A stretch of 48,320 nucleotides of DNA from positions 1 through 48,320 of the forward strand of contig JBOGVU010000013.1 in assembly GCA_050692915.1 (NCBI GenBank), in the 5' to 3' direction. This document shows positions 15,588-23,465 of this stretch, in pieces (position 1 is the first letter of the stretch; each line of letters starts with the position of its first letter). Under the pieces are notes generated by a model that saw nothing but the letters and a program-made list of their open reading frames with translations, searched no databases and was not told where the DNA came from. Position numbers and translations under genes: made by a program. Source of the stretch: CALAEC01 sp050692915 (GTDB lineage: Bacteria; Actinomycetota; UBA4738; CALAEC01).

Positions 15588-16822
15588 CCGGACATCGCCT
15601 CGATGAGGATGTCCGCCACCTCGGGGCGGCTGAACTCAGGCGGGGGCCGCTCGCCGTTCCGGAGCATCTCCCGCACCTTCGTCCCCGACAGGATCAGCCG
15701 GTCCTCGTCTTCGTGAGGGCAGATCTTCGGGGTGGCCATGCCCTCGCACCGGTGGCACCAGAACGCGTGCTCGTACATGAGCGGGACGATGCCCAGGTCG
15801 TCGGGATCGAACCTCTCGAAGATGCGCTGCGCGTCGAACGTTCCGTAGAAATCGCCCACGCCCGCGTGATCGCGTCCCACGATGAAGTGGGTGCACCCGT
15901 AGTTCTTGCGGACCAGCGCGTGGAAGATGGCCTCCTTCGGGCCGGCGTAGCGCATGGCCGCCGGGAACACCGATAACACCACGCGGTCCTTCGGGTAGTA
16001 CCCCTGTAGCAGGATCTCGTAGCAGCGCATCCGGACGTCGGCGGGTACGTCGTCCTCCTTCGTCTCCCCCATCAGCGGGTGGAGCAGCAGCCCGTCGACG
16101 ATCTCCAGGGCGCACTTCTGGATGTACTCGTGGGCCCGGTGCACGGGGTTCCTGGTCTGGAACCCGACCACCTTCCCCCATCCGCGCTCGCCGAAGGCGG
16201 CCCGGGTCTCGGCCGGCGTCCGGCGGTGCTGGGCGAACGCGTCGGGCACCGGCAGGCGGAACGCCCGGATCCGGCCGCCCAGCACCCAGTCGCCGGCCCG
16301 GTCCAGCGCCGCGACGCCGGGGTGGGACCGATCGGCGGTCTGGAACACCGCCAGGGCCTCGGCCTCACGGTCCCGGCGGAACACCTGCTCGACCTGGAGG
16401 ATCGCGGCGGGCTCCCGGTCGATGGTGAGGGCCACGGCATCGGCCCCGCCGATCCGCTTCAGCCCGTCGTCGTCCACGGAGAGCGTGATCGGGATGCTCC
16501 ACACGAGCCCATCCGCCAGCCTCATCTCGTCCAGCACGCCCCGGTAGTCCTTCTCGGCCATGAACCCCTGGAGGGGGGAGAGGGCGCCGGTGGCCAGCAT
16601 CTCGTAGTCCGCCACGTCGCGGGGGCCGAGCGCCACCTTGGGGAGCTGCCCGGCCTCGGCGGCCGCGCGGTCGGCCGCCTCGCCGGTCAGCACGAGGTCG
16701 ACGAGCTCGCCGCCGTGCGGTGGGATCGTTCCGGCCAATGCGGGCAGAGGATAGCCGGTGGCCCGCTCAAGGTCGAGTGCGGCCTCCACGCCCCCGAGCC
16801 CGCCTCGCGGGGGTGGCGGCAT
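15584..16822 (-). CDS. sat: Sulfate adenylyltransferase (ATP sulfurylase)
   Basis: A 412-aa homo-oligomeric ATP sulfurylase that activates sulfate to adenosine 5'-phosphosulfate. The active-site FQTRNPVHRAHEY (221-233) carries the Q-x-R-N and H-x-x-H motifs. VGRDHAGVGDFYG and ILSGTKVREML follow, and a cysteine/histidine cluster (HAFWCHRCEGM ... CPHE) matches the zinc site of thermophile-type enzymes. It is not the CysD/CysN type usual in actinobacteria. The ATG at 16822 has GGAGGGGG upstream but lies within ogt; a GTG at 16789 would shorten the overlap from 56 to 23 bp and is possible. Confidence 0.9.
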   Translation of the reverse strand: MPPPPRGGLGGVEAALDLERATGYPLPALAGTIPPHGGELVDLVLTGEAADRAAAEAGQLPKVALGPRDVADYEMLATGALSPLQGFMAEKDYRGVLDEMRLADGLVWSIPITLSVDDDGLKRIGGADAVALTIDREPAAILQVEQVFRRDREAEALAVFQTADRSHPGVAALDRAGDWVLGGRIRAFRLPVPDAFAQHRRTPAETRAAFGERGWGKVVGFQTRNPVHRAHEYIQKCALEIVDGLLLHPLMGETKEDDVPADVRMRCYEILLQGYYPKDRVVLSVFPAAMRYAGPKEAIFHALVRKNYGCTHFIVGRDHAGVGDFYGTFDAQRIFERFDPDDLGIVPLMYEHAFWCHRCEGMATPKICPHEDEDRLILSGTKVREMLRNGERPPPEFSRPEVADILIEAMSG

Positions 16823-17417
16823 CGAGAGCCCCCTCCAGGGTGAGCAGGAACTCCTTCCGCTCCAGGCCGCCGGTGTACCCGCCCAGGCCTCCACCGGTGT
16901 GCACGACCCGGTGGCACGGCACCACGATCGGGATCGGGTTGGAGCCGAGGGCGTTGCCGGCCGCCCGGTAGGCGCGTTCGCTCCCGGCCCGGGACGCCAC
17001 CTCCCGGTAGGTGCTGAGATCCCCGAACGGGATCCTGGCCGTGGCTCGCAGGACCCTCCGGGTGAATCCTTCGGTGAGGGCCCAGTCCACCGGGACCTCG
17101 AACCGACGGCGACGACCCTCGAAGTACTCCTCAAGCTCGCGGCGGATCTCGTCCGTCCTCCCCGGCAGCCGGAGGATCCGCGGCGAGACACCGTCCGCCA
17201 GCTCCTGCAGGACGTCCGCCTCGTCCGGGTACGCCAACCGGACCAGCCCACGAGCGGTCACCGCCACCAGCAACCGGCCGAGGGGTGAGTCCGCCTCCTC
17301 GTAGGCCACCTCGACCCGGCCCTCCCGGTCGGCCCGAAGGAGGAAGCCGGCCACGGCCGCCCCCACATCCTTCTCCGAGGCCGGGGAGCGGCGAAGCTCC
17401 CGCTCGATCTCGCTCAT
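16767..17417 (-). CDS. ogt: Methylated-DNA-protein-cysteine methyltransferase
   Basis: A 216-aa suicide repair protein that takes methyl groups from O6-methylguanine onto its own Cys. The active site is VVPCHRVVHTGGGLGGYTGGL with C168, preceded by the DNA-binding helix FTRRVLRATARIPFGDLSTY. About 45 N-terminal residues (MSEIERELRRSPASEKDV onward) precede the usual Ogt start and look like a helical extra segment. The ATG overlaps the ECF sigma stop (ATGA), placing Ogt where an anti-sigma factor is normally encoded. This makes an alkylation-responsive sigma/Ogt pair an attractive but untested idea. Confidence 0.9.
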   Translation of the reverse strand: MSEIERELRRSPASEKDVGAAVAGFLLRADREGRVEVAYEEADSPLGRLLVAVTARGLVRLAYPDEADVLQELADGVSPRILRLPGRTDEIRRELEEYFEGRRRRFEVPVDWALTEGFTRRVLRATARIPFGDLSTYREVASRAGSERAYRAAGNALGSNPIPIVVPCHRVVHTGGGLGGYTGGLERKEFLLTLEGALDAATPARRARGRGGRTRP

Positions 17418-17914
17418 GTCATCTCCTCCCGCAGCCGGCGCAGCGCCAGTCGAACGTTCTGCCTGGCCGCCACGTCGGTCGTCCCCATGGCCCGGCCCAC
17501 GTCCTGGTAGGGAAGGTCGCCCACGAATCGCAGAACCACTGCCTCCCGCTGTCTGGGCGGGAGGGCCCGGACCCGACGCCACACGCCGGGGTCGCCGTCG
17601 TCCTCGGGCCGTCCGGGCCCCTCCGGGACCGACCACACCGGCTCGGGCCGCCGACGGCGGGACCGATGTGCGTCCAGGGCCTTCCGGTGGGCGATCGTCA
17701 TCACCCAGGCGCGCAGGTTCGATCCCGGTCGCAGCCTCGGGTACGCTCGCAGGGCAGCCATGAACGTCTCCTGGAAGCAGTCCTCGGCCTCGTGCGGCCC
17801 GACCGAGGCCACCAGGAACCGGTAAACGGGAGGACCGTGCTCCTCCAGGAACCGCTGGAACGGCGGCGTTCCCACACCTGTAGAACGCCGCGGGGGGACG
17901 TTCCGTGAGGTCAC
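17414..17914 (-). CDS. ECF-type RNA polymerase sigma factor
   Basis: A 166-aa sigma factor with region 2 (FLVASVGPHEAEDCFQETFM ... LRAWVMTIAHRKALDAHR) and region 4 (LPPRQREAVVLRFVGDLPYQDVGRAMG). No C-terminal extension is present. The start is uncertain: GTG at 17914 is the longest, but the GTG at about residue 14 (GTPPFQRFLEEHG) also gives a complete region 2, and neither has a clear ribosome binding site. It is translated with ogt and diverges from glnR. No separate anti-sigma factor gene is next to it. Confidence 0.9.
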   Translation of the reverse strand: MTSRNVPPRRSTGVGTPPFQRFLEEHGPPVYRFLVASVGPHEAEDCFQETFMAALRAYPRLRPGSNLRAWVMTIAHRKALDAHRSRRRRPEPVWSVPEGPGRPEDDGDPGVWRRVRALPPRQREAVVLRFVGDLPYQDVGRAMGTTDVAARQNVRLALRRLREEMT

Positions 17915-17943
17915 GGCCGGGGCCAGGAAGCAGCGTGGCGGGG

Positions 17944-17971
17944 CGGGACCGTGGGCGAAGCCACGGTCCCG
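17944..17971. other. Perfect 11-bp hairpin in the sigma/glnR divergent region
   Basis: CGGGACCGTGG (17944-17954) pairs with 17961-17971 around a six-base loop. It lies upstream of both divergent genes and has no T run, so it is not a terminator; it could be an operator palindrome or a transcript hairpin. Confidence 0.4.
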
Positions 17972-18000
17972 AGCGTACCCTGCTACGCTCGTCGCCGAGC

Positions 18001-18666
18001 GTGCGACGCATCGTGTTCCTCACCGGCCGCTCCCCCGACCAGGTCCTCCCCGCCTCCTCGGGGCTCGGCGCCGACCTGAAGGCCGAGCCGCCGTCGCCCG
18101 ACTCACTGACCCGCCTCCCCGATCTGGGGCCCGACCTCGTCGTTGCCGACGCCGCCGAGGACCCGGCCAGGGCGCACGAGCTCCTGGGGGTGCTGGCCTC
18201 GGCGAGCTCCTCGGTGCCGGTACTGGCCGTGCTCGCCCGGGACGATCTGGGCCGGTTCGACTGGGCCTCGGTCGCCGACGAGTTCGTGTTCGCCGAGGTG
18301 TCCGAGGCCGAGCTCAGACTTCGTCTCGACATGCTCACCGCCCGCCGGGGGGCTGCGGGCGACGCCGTGATCCGGCTCGGGGCCGTGGCCATCAACGTCG
18401 AGAGCTACCAGGTGACGGCGGGGGCCAGGGTGCTCGACCTCACGTTCAAGGAGTTCGAGCTCATCCGGTTCCTGGCCCAGCATCCCGGCCGGGTGTTCTC
18501 CCGGGCCAAGCTGCTCCAGGAGGTGTGGGGCTACGACTTCTACGGCGGCACCCGGACGGTGGACGTCCACGTTCGACGGCTACGGGCGAAGCTCGGGCCG
18601 GAGCACGAGTACCTGGTGGAGACGGTGCGCGGGGTGGGCTACCGGGCCGTCGAGACCGCCGGATGA
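18001..18666 (+). CDS. glnR: GlnR, OmpR-type nitrogen regulator
   Basis: A 221-aa orphan regulator that activates or represses nitrogen genes in actinobacteria. The C-terminal winged helix (residues 143-218) is almost identical to known GlnR: LDLTFKEFELIRFLAQHPGRV, LLQEVWGYDFYGGTRTVDVH and RRLRAKLGPEHEYLVETVR. The receiver-like N-terminus lacks the full phosphorylation pocket but keeps D50 (PDLVVADAAED), as in GlnR, where this Asp holds the dimer together. The GTG start lies 12 bases after a TACGCT box. A GlnR-type operator follows immediately, in front of glnA. Confidence 0.88.
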   Translation: MRRIVFLTGRSPDQVLPASSGLGADLKAEPPSPDSLTRLPDLGPDLVVADAAEDPARAHELLGVLASASSSVPVLAVLARDDLGRFDWASVADEFVFAEVSEAELRLRLDMLTARRGAAGDAVIRLGAVAINVESYQVTAGARVLDLTFKEFELIRFLAQHPGRVFSRAKLLQEVWGYDFYGGTRTVDVHVRRLRAKLGPEHEYLVETVRGVGYRAVETAG

Positions 18667-18680
18667 ATCCCTCGGCCGCC

Positions 18681-18718
18681 GTTACACGGATTTAACCGGG
18701 CCGAAACCACCGGGCAAC
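18681..18718 (+). promoter_or_regulatory. GlnR operator and promoter of glnA1
   Basis: Four pentamers with exactly six-base spacing: GTTAC (18681-18685), TTAAC (18692-18696), GAAAC (18703-18707), GCAAC (18714-18718). This is the a-site/b-site layout known for GlnR (GTnAC-n6-GAAAC, repeated). A TAGCCT -10 box lies at 18729-18734, so the operator is centred about 40 bp before the predicted transcription start, an activator position. Confidence 0.8.
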
Positions 18719-18764
18719 GCCTCCTCGGTAGCCTTCCGTTCGACCCTGAGGGGAAGGAGGACGA

Positions 18765-20186
18765 GTGGCGACGCCCAAGGACGTGCTCGACCTGGCCAAG
18801 AAGGGCGAGGCGCGGATCGTGGACTTCCGGTTCTGCGACCTGCCAGGCCTGATGCAGCATTTCTCAGTTCCGATCTCCGAGCTCACCGAGGAGGGATTCG
18901 AGGATGGCTACGGATTCGACGGCTCCTCGATCCGGGGGTTCCAGGAGATCCAGGAGTCGGACATGCTGCTGGTCCCCGATGCCGGCACGGCGTACATGGA
19001 CCCGTTTACCGAGGTCCCCACGCTGGCGCTGCACTGCTTCGTCAAGGACCCGGTGACCGGAGAGATGTACACCCGCGACCCGCGGGGGATCGCCAGGAAG
19101 GCCGAGCTCTACCTGAAGCAGACGGGCATCGCCGACACGTCGTTCTGGGGACCGGAGTGCGAGTTCTACATCTTCGACTCGATCCGGTTCGACCAGAACC
19201 AGCACGAGGGCTACTACCACATCGACGCCATCGAAGGCGTGTGGAACTCGGGGGCTGAGGAGGGAGGCCACAACCTCGGGTACAAGCCGCGGTACAAGGA
19301 GGGGTACTTCCCCCTCCCGCCGATGGACCATTACCAGGACCTCCGGAGCGAGATGACGCTGAAGCTCGAGGATGTCGGGATCAAGGTCGAGGTCCATCAC
19401 CACGAGGTCGGAACCGCGGGCCAGGCCGAGATCGACATCCGTTTCGATACGTTGCTGAAGACCGCGGACAATGTGCTGAAGTACAAGTACGTGGTCAAGA
19501 ACACGGCCCGGACGGCCGGGAAGACCGTGACGTTCATGCCGAAGCCGATCTTCCAGGACAACGGCTCGGGGATGCACACCCACCAGTCGCTGTGGCGGGA
19601 TGGCGAGAACCTGTTCTGGGACGAGGTCGGCTACGCGCAGATCTCCGACATGTGCCGGTGGTACATCGGCGGGCTCCTGACCCACGCGCCAGCTCTCCTG
19701 GCGTTCTGCGCGCCGACCACGAACTCGTACCGGCGGCTGGTCCCCGGCTATGAGGCCCCGATCAACCTTGTGTACTCGCAGCGGAACCGCTCGGCGTGCG
19801 CCCGGATACCCGTGTACTACAAGACGCCGGCAGCGAAGCGGATCGAGTTCCGCTCGCCGGACCCGTCGTGCAACCCGTACCTGGCGTTCTCGGCCATGCT
19901 CATGGCCGGACTCGACGGGGTCAAGAACAAGATCGAGCCGCCCGACCCGATCGACAAGGACCTGTACGACCTCCCACCCGAGGAGGCCATCCAGGTGAAG
20001 CAGGTCCCGGGCTCCCTGGAGGAGGTCCTCGACGCGCTCGAGGCCGACCAGGGCTTCCTCCTGGAGGGCGGGGTGTTCACCCAGGACGTCATCGACACCT
20101 GGCTCGAGTACAAGCGGAAGAACGAGGTCGATCAGCTCCGCCTGCGGCCGCACCCGTACGAGTTCGCGCTCCACTACGACATCTAG
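18765..20186 (+). CDS. glnA: Glutamine synthetase type I (GlnA1)
   Basis: A 473-aa dodecameric glutamine synthetase, the main ammonium-assimilating enzyme. The sequence shows the Asp-50 loop GYGFDGSSIRGF, metal ligands in WGPECEFYIFD and HHHEVGTAGQAEID, the ATP-site NGSGMHTHQSLW, the Glu flap PGYEAPINL and NRSACARIP. Tyr401 in DKDLYDLPPEE is the adenylylation site used by GlnE, which is encoded 600 bp away. The GTG start has AAGGAGG upstream. Expression should be under GlnR (operator at 18681-18718), and activity under GlnE. Confidence 0.97.
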   Translation: MATPKDVLDLAKKGEARIVDFRFCDLPGLMQHFSVPISELTEEGFEDGYGFDGSSIRGFQEIQESDMLLVPDAGTAYMDPFTEVPTLALHCFVKDPVTGEMYTRDPRGIARKAELYLKQTGIADTSFWGPECEFYIFDSIRFDQNQHEGYYHIDAIEGVWNSGAEEGGHNLGYKPRYKEGYFPLPPMDHYQDLRSEMTLKLEDVGIKVEVHHHEVGTAGQAEIDIRFDTLLKTADNVLKYKYVVKNTARTAGKTVTFMPKPIFQDNGSGMHTHQSLWRDGENLFWDEVGYAQISDMCRWYIGGLLTHAPALLAFCAPTTNSYRRLVPGYEAPINLVYSQRNRSACARIPVYYKTPAAKRIEFRSPDPSCNPYLAFSAMLMAGLDGVKNKIEPPDPIDKDLYDLPPEEAIQVKQVPGSLEEVLDALEADQGFLLEGGVFTQDVIDTWLEYKRKNEVDQLRLRPHPYEFALHYDI

Positions 20187-20195
20187 GGCGTCCCA

Positions 20196-20235
20196 GGGGG
20201 TCGGTCGCACACGCGGCCGGCCCCCTCATCTTTTT
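20196..20235 (+). terminator. Intrinsic terminator of glnA1
   Basis: A stem built from GGGGG (20196-20200) and CCCCC (20221-20225), extended by G-C and G-U pairs, is followed by CTCATCTTTTT. It lies ten bases after the glnA stop codon. Confidence 0.75.
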
Positions 20236-20335
20236 CGCCCTACCGGGCGGTAGGGTGCATACCCTCCAGGGGGGCCATGGGTAAGGGTGAGGGTGGAACC
20301 GCAGGGACGTCTATCAAGAGGAAGGAGTGACGACC

Positions 20336-20767
20336 ATGCGGAGCGCCATGACGATGCAAAGCATCCAGGACCTCCGCGGGGCGCCGGTGTACTCCAGCGA
20401 CCGGGAGAAGATCGGGACCGTGGACCACGTGTATTACAACGTGGAATCCAACCAGCCGGAATGGCTGGCCGTTGGGGCCGGCATCCTGTCACACCGGTAC
20501 TCGATGGTCCCCCTCCGCGGGGCGACCTTCGAGCAGGATGGCGTGACCGTGCCGTTCACCAAGGACCAGGTGAAGGACTCGCCTGACGTTGCCCCCGACG
20601 CCATCAGCCAGCACCTGGAAAAGGAGCTGTGGTCCTACTACGGGCAGCACGGCGACTGGGGGCGGGAGTACGGCCAGCCGGAGGACTACCAGGAGCCCGC
20701 TCGACCGGTCACCGGATATGAGCAGGGCCGGATCCGGCGGTGGAACTGGGAGCACGAAGGTAGGTAG
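20336..20767 (+). CDS. PRC-barrel domain protein
   Basis: A 143-aa soluble protein with a PRC-barrel at the N-terminus (residues 8-75: LRGAPVYSSDREKIGTVDHV, PEWLAVGAGIL, YSMVPLRGA) and a charged, Tyr/Trp-rich tail. PRC-barrels occur in RimM and in photosynthetic reaction-centre subunit H and usually mediate protein or RNA contacts; the small stand-alone versions in actinobacteria have no known task. The ATG at 20336 lies eight bases after GGAAGGAG; a GTG nine bases earlier overlaps that site and is less likely. Terminators isolate it from its neighbours. Confidence 0.8.
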   Translation: MRSAMTMQSIQDLRGAPVYSSDREKIGTVDHVYYNVESNQPEWLAVGAGILSHRYSMVPLRGATFEQDGVTVPFTKDQVKDSPDVAPDAISQHLEKELWSYYGQHGDWGREYGQPEDYQEPARPVTGYEQGRIRRWNWEHEGR

Positions 20768-20785
20768 CTGAGCGGAAACGAAGGA

Positions 20786-20812
20786 GGGCCGGGCGGCACC
20801 GCCGCCCGGCCC
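20786..20812. terminator. Bidirectional hairpin between PRC gene and glnE
   Basis: A perfect 12-bp GC-rich stem (20786-20797 with 20801-20812, loop ACC) with flanking AAGG/TTCC pairs lies between two converging genes and probably ends both transcripts. T runs are short on both strands. Confidence 0.6.
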
Positions 20813-20819
20813 TTCCGCT

Positions 20820-23465
20820 TCACGACTCCTCCCCGTAGAACACCCGCTCCATGGCCCGGCGGGCCCGGCGGGTGATCCTTCGGTAGTCCTCGAGGAACGA
20901 CGCCCTGGGGAACATCTCGTAGCCGAGCCGGCGGGCCAGCGCCACCTGGGCCTCAGGGGTCGTCGGGAGGGCCTCCGCATGGACCCGCCGGTCGATCTCC
21001 ATGGCGTTCTTCACCTCGTTGAGGAACACGTAGGCCTCGCCCAGCGCCAGCGCCGCGCCGTCCTCGATCAGCCGCTCGCGTGACAGCGCCTCCAGCGCCA
21101 CGAGCGTGTGACGGTGACGGACCTCGGGATGTTCCCGGCCCAGCCGCAGCTGGGAGAGCTCCACCGCGAACTGGACGTCGGCCAGGCCCCCGTATCCCAG
21201 CTTGAAATGGAACCGCCGGGCGTCGGCCTGCCGGATCCGCTCCTCCTCCATCCGGACCCGCATGCGCCGGATCTCGGCCTCCCGCTCTACCGGGAGGTAC
21301 TCGGGGTAGGCGAAGTCCTCGGCGGCCATGGTGAACCGCGCGCCCAGGGCCTGGTCGCCGGCCACGAGCCGGGCCTTGAGGAGGGCCTGGAACTCCCACG
21401 TGCGGCCCCACCGCTCCCAGTACTCCAGCCACGCCGCCATCGAACGGGCCAGCGGGCCGCTCCGGCCCTCCGGGCGAAGGTCGGCGTCGGCCTCGAACCC
21501 GCGGTCACGGATACCGCCCAGCACCGCCTCGGATGCACGCCGGGCCTCCTCGAACGGGCCCGCGCCCTCGCCCTGGTAGACGAACACCACGTCGAGGTCG
21601 GAGGCGAAGTTCAGCTCCTCCGAGCCGAGCTTGCCCAATCCCACGACCGCGAACGGGATGGAGGGGGCCGCCGCCGTCAGCGCGTCGGCGATGGCCCCGT
21701 CGGCCACGCCGGCCAGGGCCCGTCCCGACTCGGGGACCCCCAACTCCCCGGCGGCGTAGGCCTGAGCCACCCGGACCAGGGCCCGGAGCGGTGGCTCGGG
21801 GGCCGACGAAGGGACGGCCAAAGCGGCCACGGCCGCCGGGTCGGCGGCCAGCGCGTCCGAGGCCCACGACGAGGCCCCCACGACCCGGGCCAATCGGCCC
21901 GCGGCCCCCGGATCGGACGCCAGGACGTCGGCAACGGCTCCTTCGTCCTCCAGCCCCTCCAGGACCCGCTCGAACCGTAGGAGGGCCGCGTCCGGGTCGG
22001 GCGCCAGCGCCAGGGACGGGGCCACCACGGGGAACACGTGGGCCAAGACCCGCCCCAGCTGGGTCCCGGGCTCGACGAGCCGGGCGAACCGTCCGTACGC
22101 GTCCGGCGGGTCCACGAACCCCAGCCCCGCCAGGAGCTCCTCGGTCGCCCCGCGCTCAACCCCCGGGCGAGGCGCCCGGGGCCCGGCGAACGTCTCCAAC
22201 AGGGGCCGGTAGAAGAGCCGCTCGTGCACCCCGCGGACCACGCCGGTCTCCCGCTCGTACGCGGACCGGAGGGCCTCGGGGCCGTCGAGCCCCAGCGACC
22301 GGGCCAGACGTCGCTGCGCGACCTCGTCGGCGGGGAGCTCGTGGGTCTGGGTGTCGCGCACCAGCTGCAGCCGGTGCTCCAGAGCGCGCAGGAACCGGTA
22401 CGCGTCGGCGAGGTCGGTGGCGTCGGCCCCCGCCACGTATCCCTGCTCCGCCAGCGTGGCCAGGGCCCGCAGGGTGTTCGGCTCACGCAGCGCCGGATCG
22501 CGCCGACCGTGCACGAGCTGGAGGAGCTGGACGGCGAACTCGACGTCCCGGATCCCGCCCCGACCCCGCTTCACCTCGACCGCCTCCTTGCCCCGGGCCC
22601 GGACGTACTCCTCGATGCGGACCTTCATCGCCCGGACGTCCTCGATGGCCGACGGCTCCAGGTGGTCCGGGTAGATGGCAGGTTCGAGCTCGGCCAGGAG
22701 CTCGGCGCCCAGAGCCGCGTCACCCGCCACCGGGCGGGCCTTCAGCCAGGCCTGCTTCTCCCACGTGGCGGCGTGACGGCGGTAGTACTCCAAGGTCGAC
22801 TCGAGCGAGCGCGACAGCGGGCCGGACCGGCCCTCCGGCCGGAGAGCGGTGTCGACGCGGAGGGCCACGCCCTCCTCGGTCGGCTCGGAGAGCAGAGCCA
22901 CCACGCGAGCGGCCCGGCGGCCGGCCGCCTCCTGGGCATCCGCCCCCCCGCCCTCGTGCACGAAAACGACGTCGACGTCGCTGGCGTAGTTCAGCTCCGC
23001 GCCCCCGAGCTTGCCCAGGCCGATCACGGCGAGCCCGCCGCCCGCCTCGTCGGTGGCGAGCTCCAGACAGGCTTCGGCGACGGCGGTGACCTCCTCCACG
23101 ACCTCCTCCACCCCGGTGCCGAGGAGGTCCCGGGCGGCCACCCGGAGGAGCGCCCGCCTTCGGAACCGCCGCAGCCCGGCCTCGGCTCCCAGGCCGGCCA
23201 CGGCCTCCCGGGCCTCAGCCACGAGGCGCTCCCGCGGCCTGGGGCCGAGGTCCCTGAACAGCGCGGCCTCGCCGGGATGGGCGACCAGGAAGTCCGCGGC
23301 GGCCGTGGAGAAGCCGAGCAGCCTCGCCGCCGGCTCGATCACTGCGGGATCGTCGAGGATCTCGCGGGCCTCCGGCCGCTCCCCCACCCGAGCCAGCGCC
23401 ACCCGGGCCAGCTCCGGGTCGGGGGCGGCCGCCAGCGCTCGGCCGAGGACCGCGGGCGACGTCAC
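20820..23465 (-). CDS. glnE: Bifunctional glutamine synthetase adenylyltransferase/removase
   Basis: An 881-aa enzyme that adds AMP to, or removes it from, the tyrosine of GlnA1. It has the expected internal duplication: two nucleotidyltransferase domains with GLGKLGGAELNYASDVDVVF in the N-half and GLGKLGSEELNFASDLDVVF in the C-half, both keeping the D-x-D catalytic pair. Each is followed by a ADLRPEGRSGPL or TALRPEGRSGPL element and a helical PII-linker domain. The GTG start at 23465 overlaps the stop of the preceding glutamine synthetase gene (GTGA). It is somewhat shorter than mycobacterial GlnE, mainly at the N-terminus. Confidence 0.95.
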   Translation of the reverse strand: MTSPAVLGRALAAAPDPELARVALARVGERPEAREILDDPAVIEPAARLLGFSTAAADFLVAHPGEAALFRDLGPRPRERLVAEAREAVAGLGAEAGLRRFRRRALLRVAARDLLGTGVEEVVEEVTAVAEACLELATDEAGGGLAVIGLGKLGGAELNYASDVDVVFVHEGGGADAQEAAGRRAARVVALLSEPTEEGVALRVDTALRPEGRSGPLSRSLESTLEYYRRHAATWEKQAWLKARPVAGDAALGAELLAELEPAIYPDHLEPSAIEDVRAMKVRIEEYVRARGKEAVEVKRGRGGIRDVEFAVQLLQLVHGRRDPALREPNTLRALATLAEQGYVAGADATDLADAYRFLRALEHRLQLVRDTQTHELPADEVAQRRLARSLGLDGPEALRSAYERETGVVRGVHERLFYRPLLETFAGPRAPRPGVERGATEELLAGLGFVDPPDAYGRFARLVEPGTQLGRVLAHVFPVVAPSLALAPDPDAALLRFERVLEGLEDEGAVADVLASDPGAAGRLARVVGASSWASDALAADPAAVAALAVPSSAPEPPLRALVRVAQAYAAGELGVPESGRALAGVADGAIADALTAAAPSIPFAVVGLGKLGSEELNFASDLDVVFVYQGEGAGPFEEARRASEAVLGGIRDRGFEADADLRPEGRSGPLARSMAAWLEYWERWGRTWEFQALLKARLVAGDQALGARFTMAAEDFAYPEYLPVEREAEIRRMRVRMEEERIRQADARRFHFKLGYGGLADVQFAVELSQLRLGREHPEVRHRHTLVALEALSRERLIEDGAALALGEAYVFLNEVKNAMEIDRRVHAEALPTTPEAQVALARRLGYEMFPRASFLEDYRRITRRARRAMERVFYGEES

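Noticed and set aside
17881..17914. ECF-type autoregulatory promoter (GGAAC ... CGTTC) in front of the sigma gene
   Set aside because: The spacer is only 12 bp, too short for the usual 15-17 bp.
18864..20210. 448-aa frame antisense to glnA1
   Set aside because: A codon-bias artefact; glnA1 on the other strand has all catalytic motifs.
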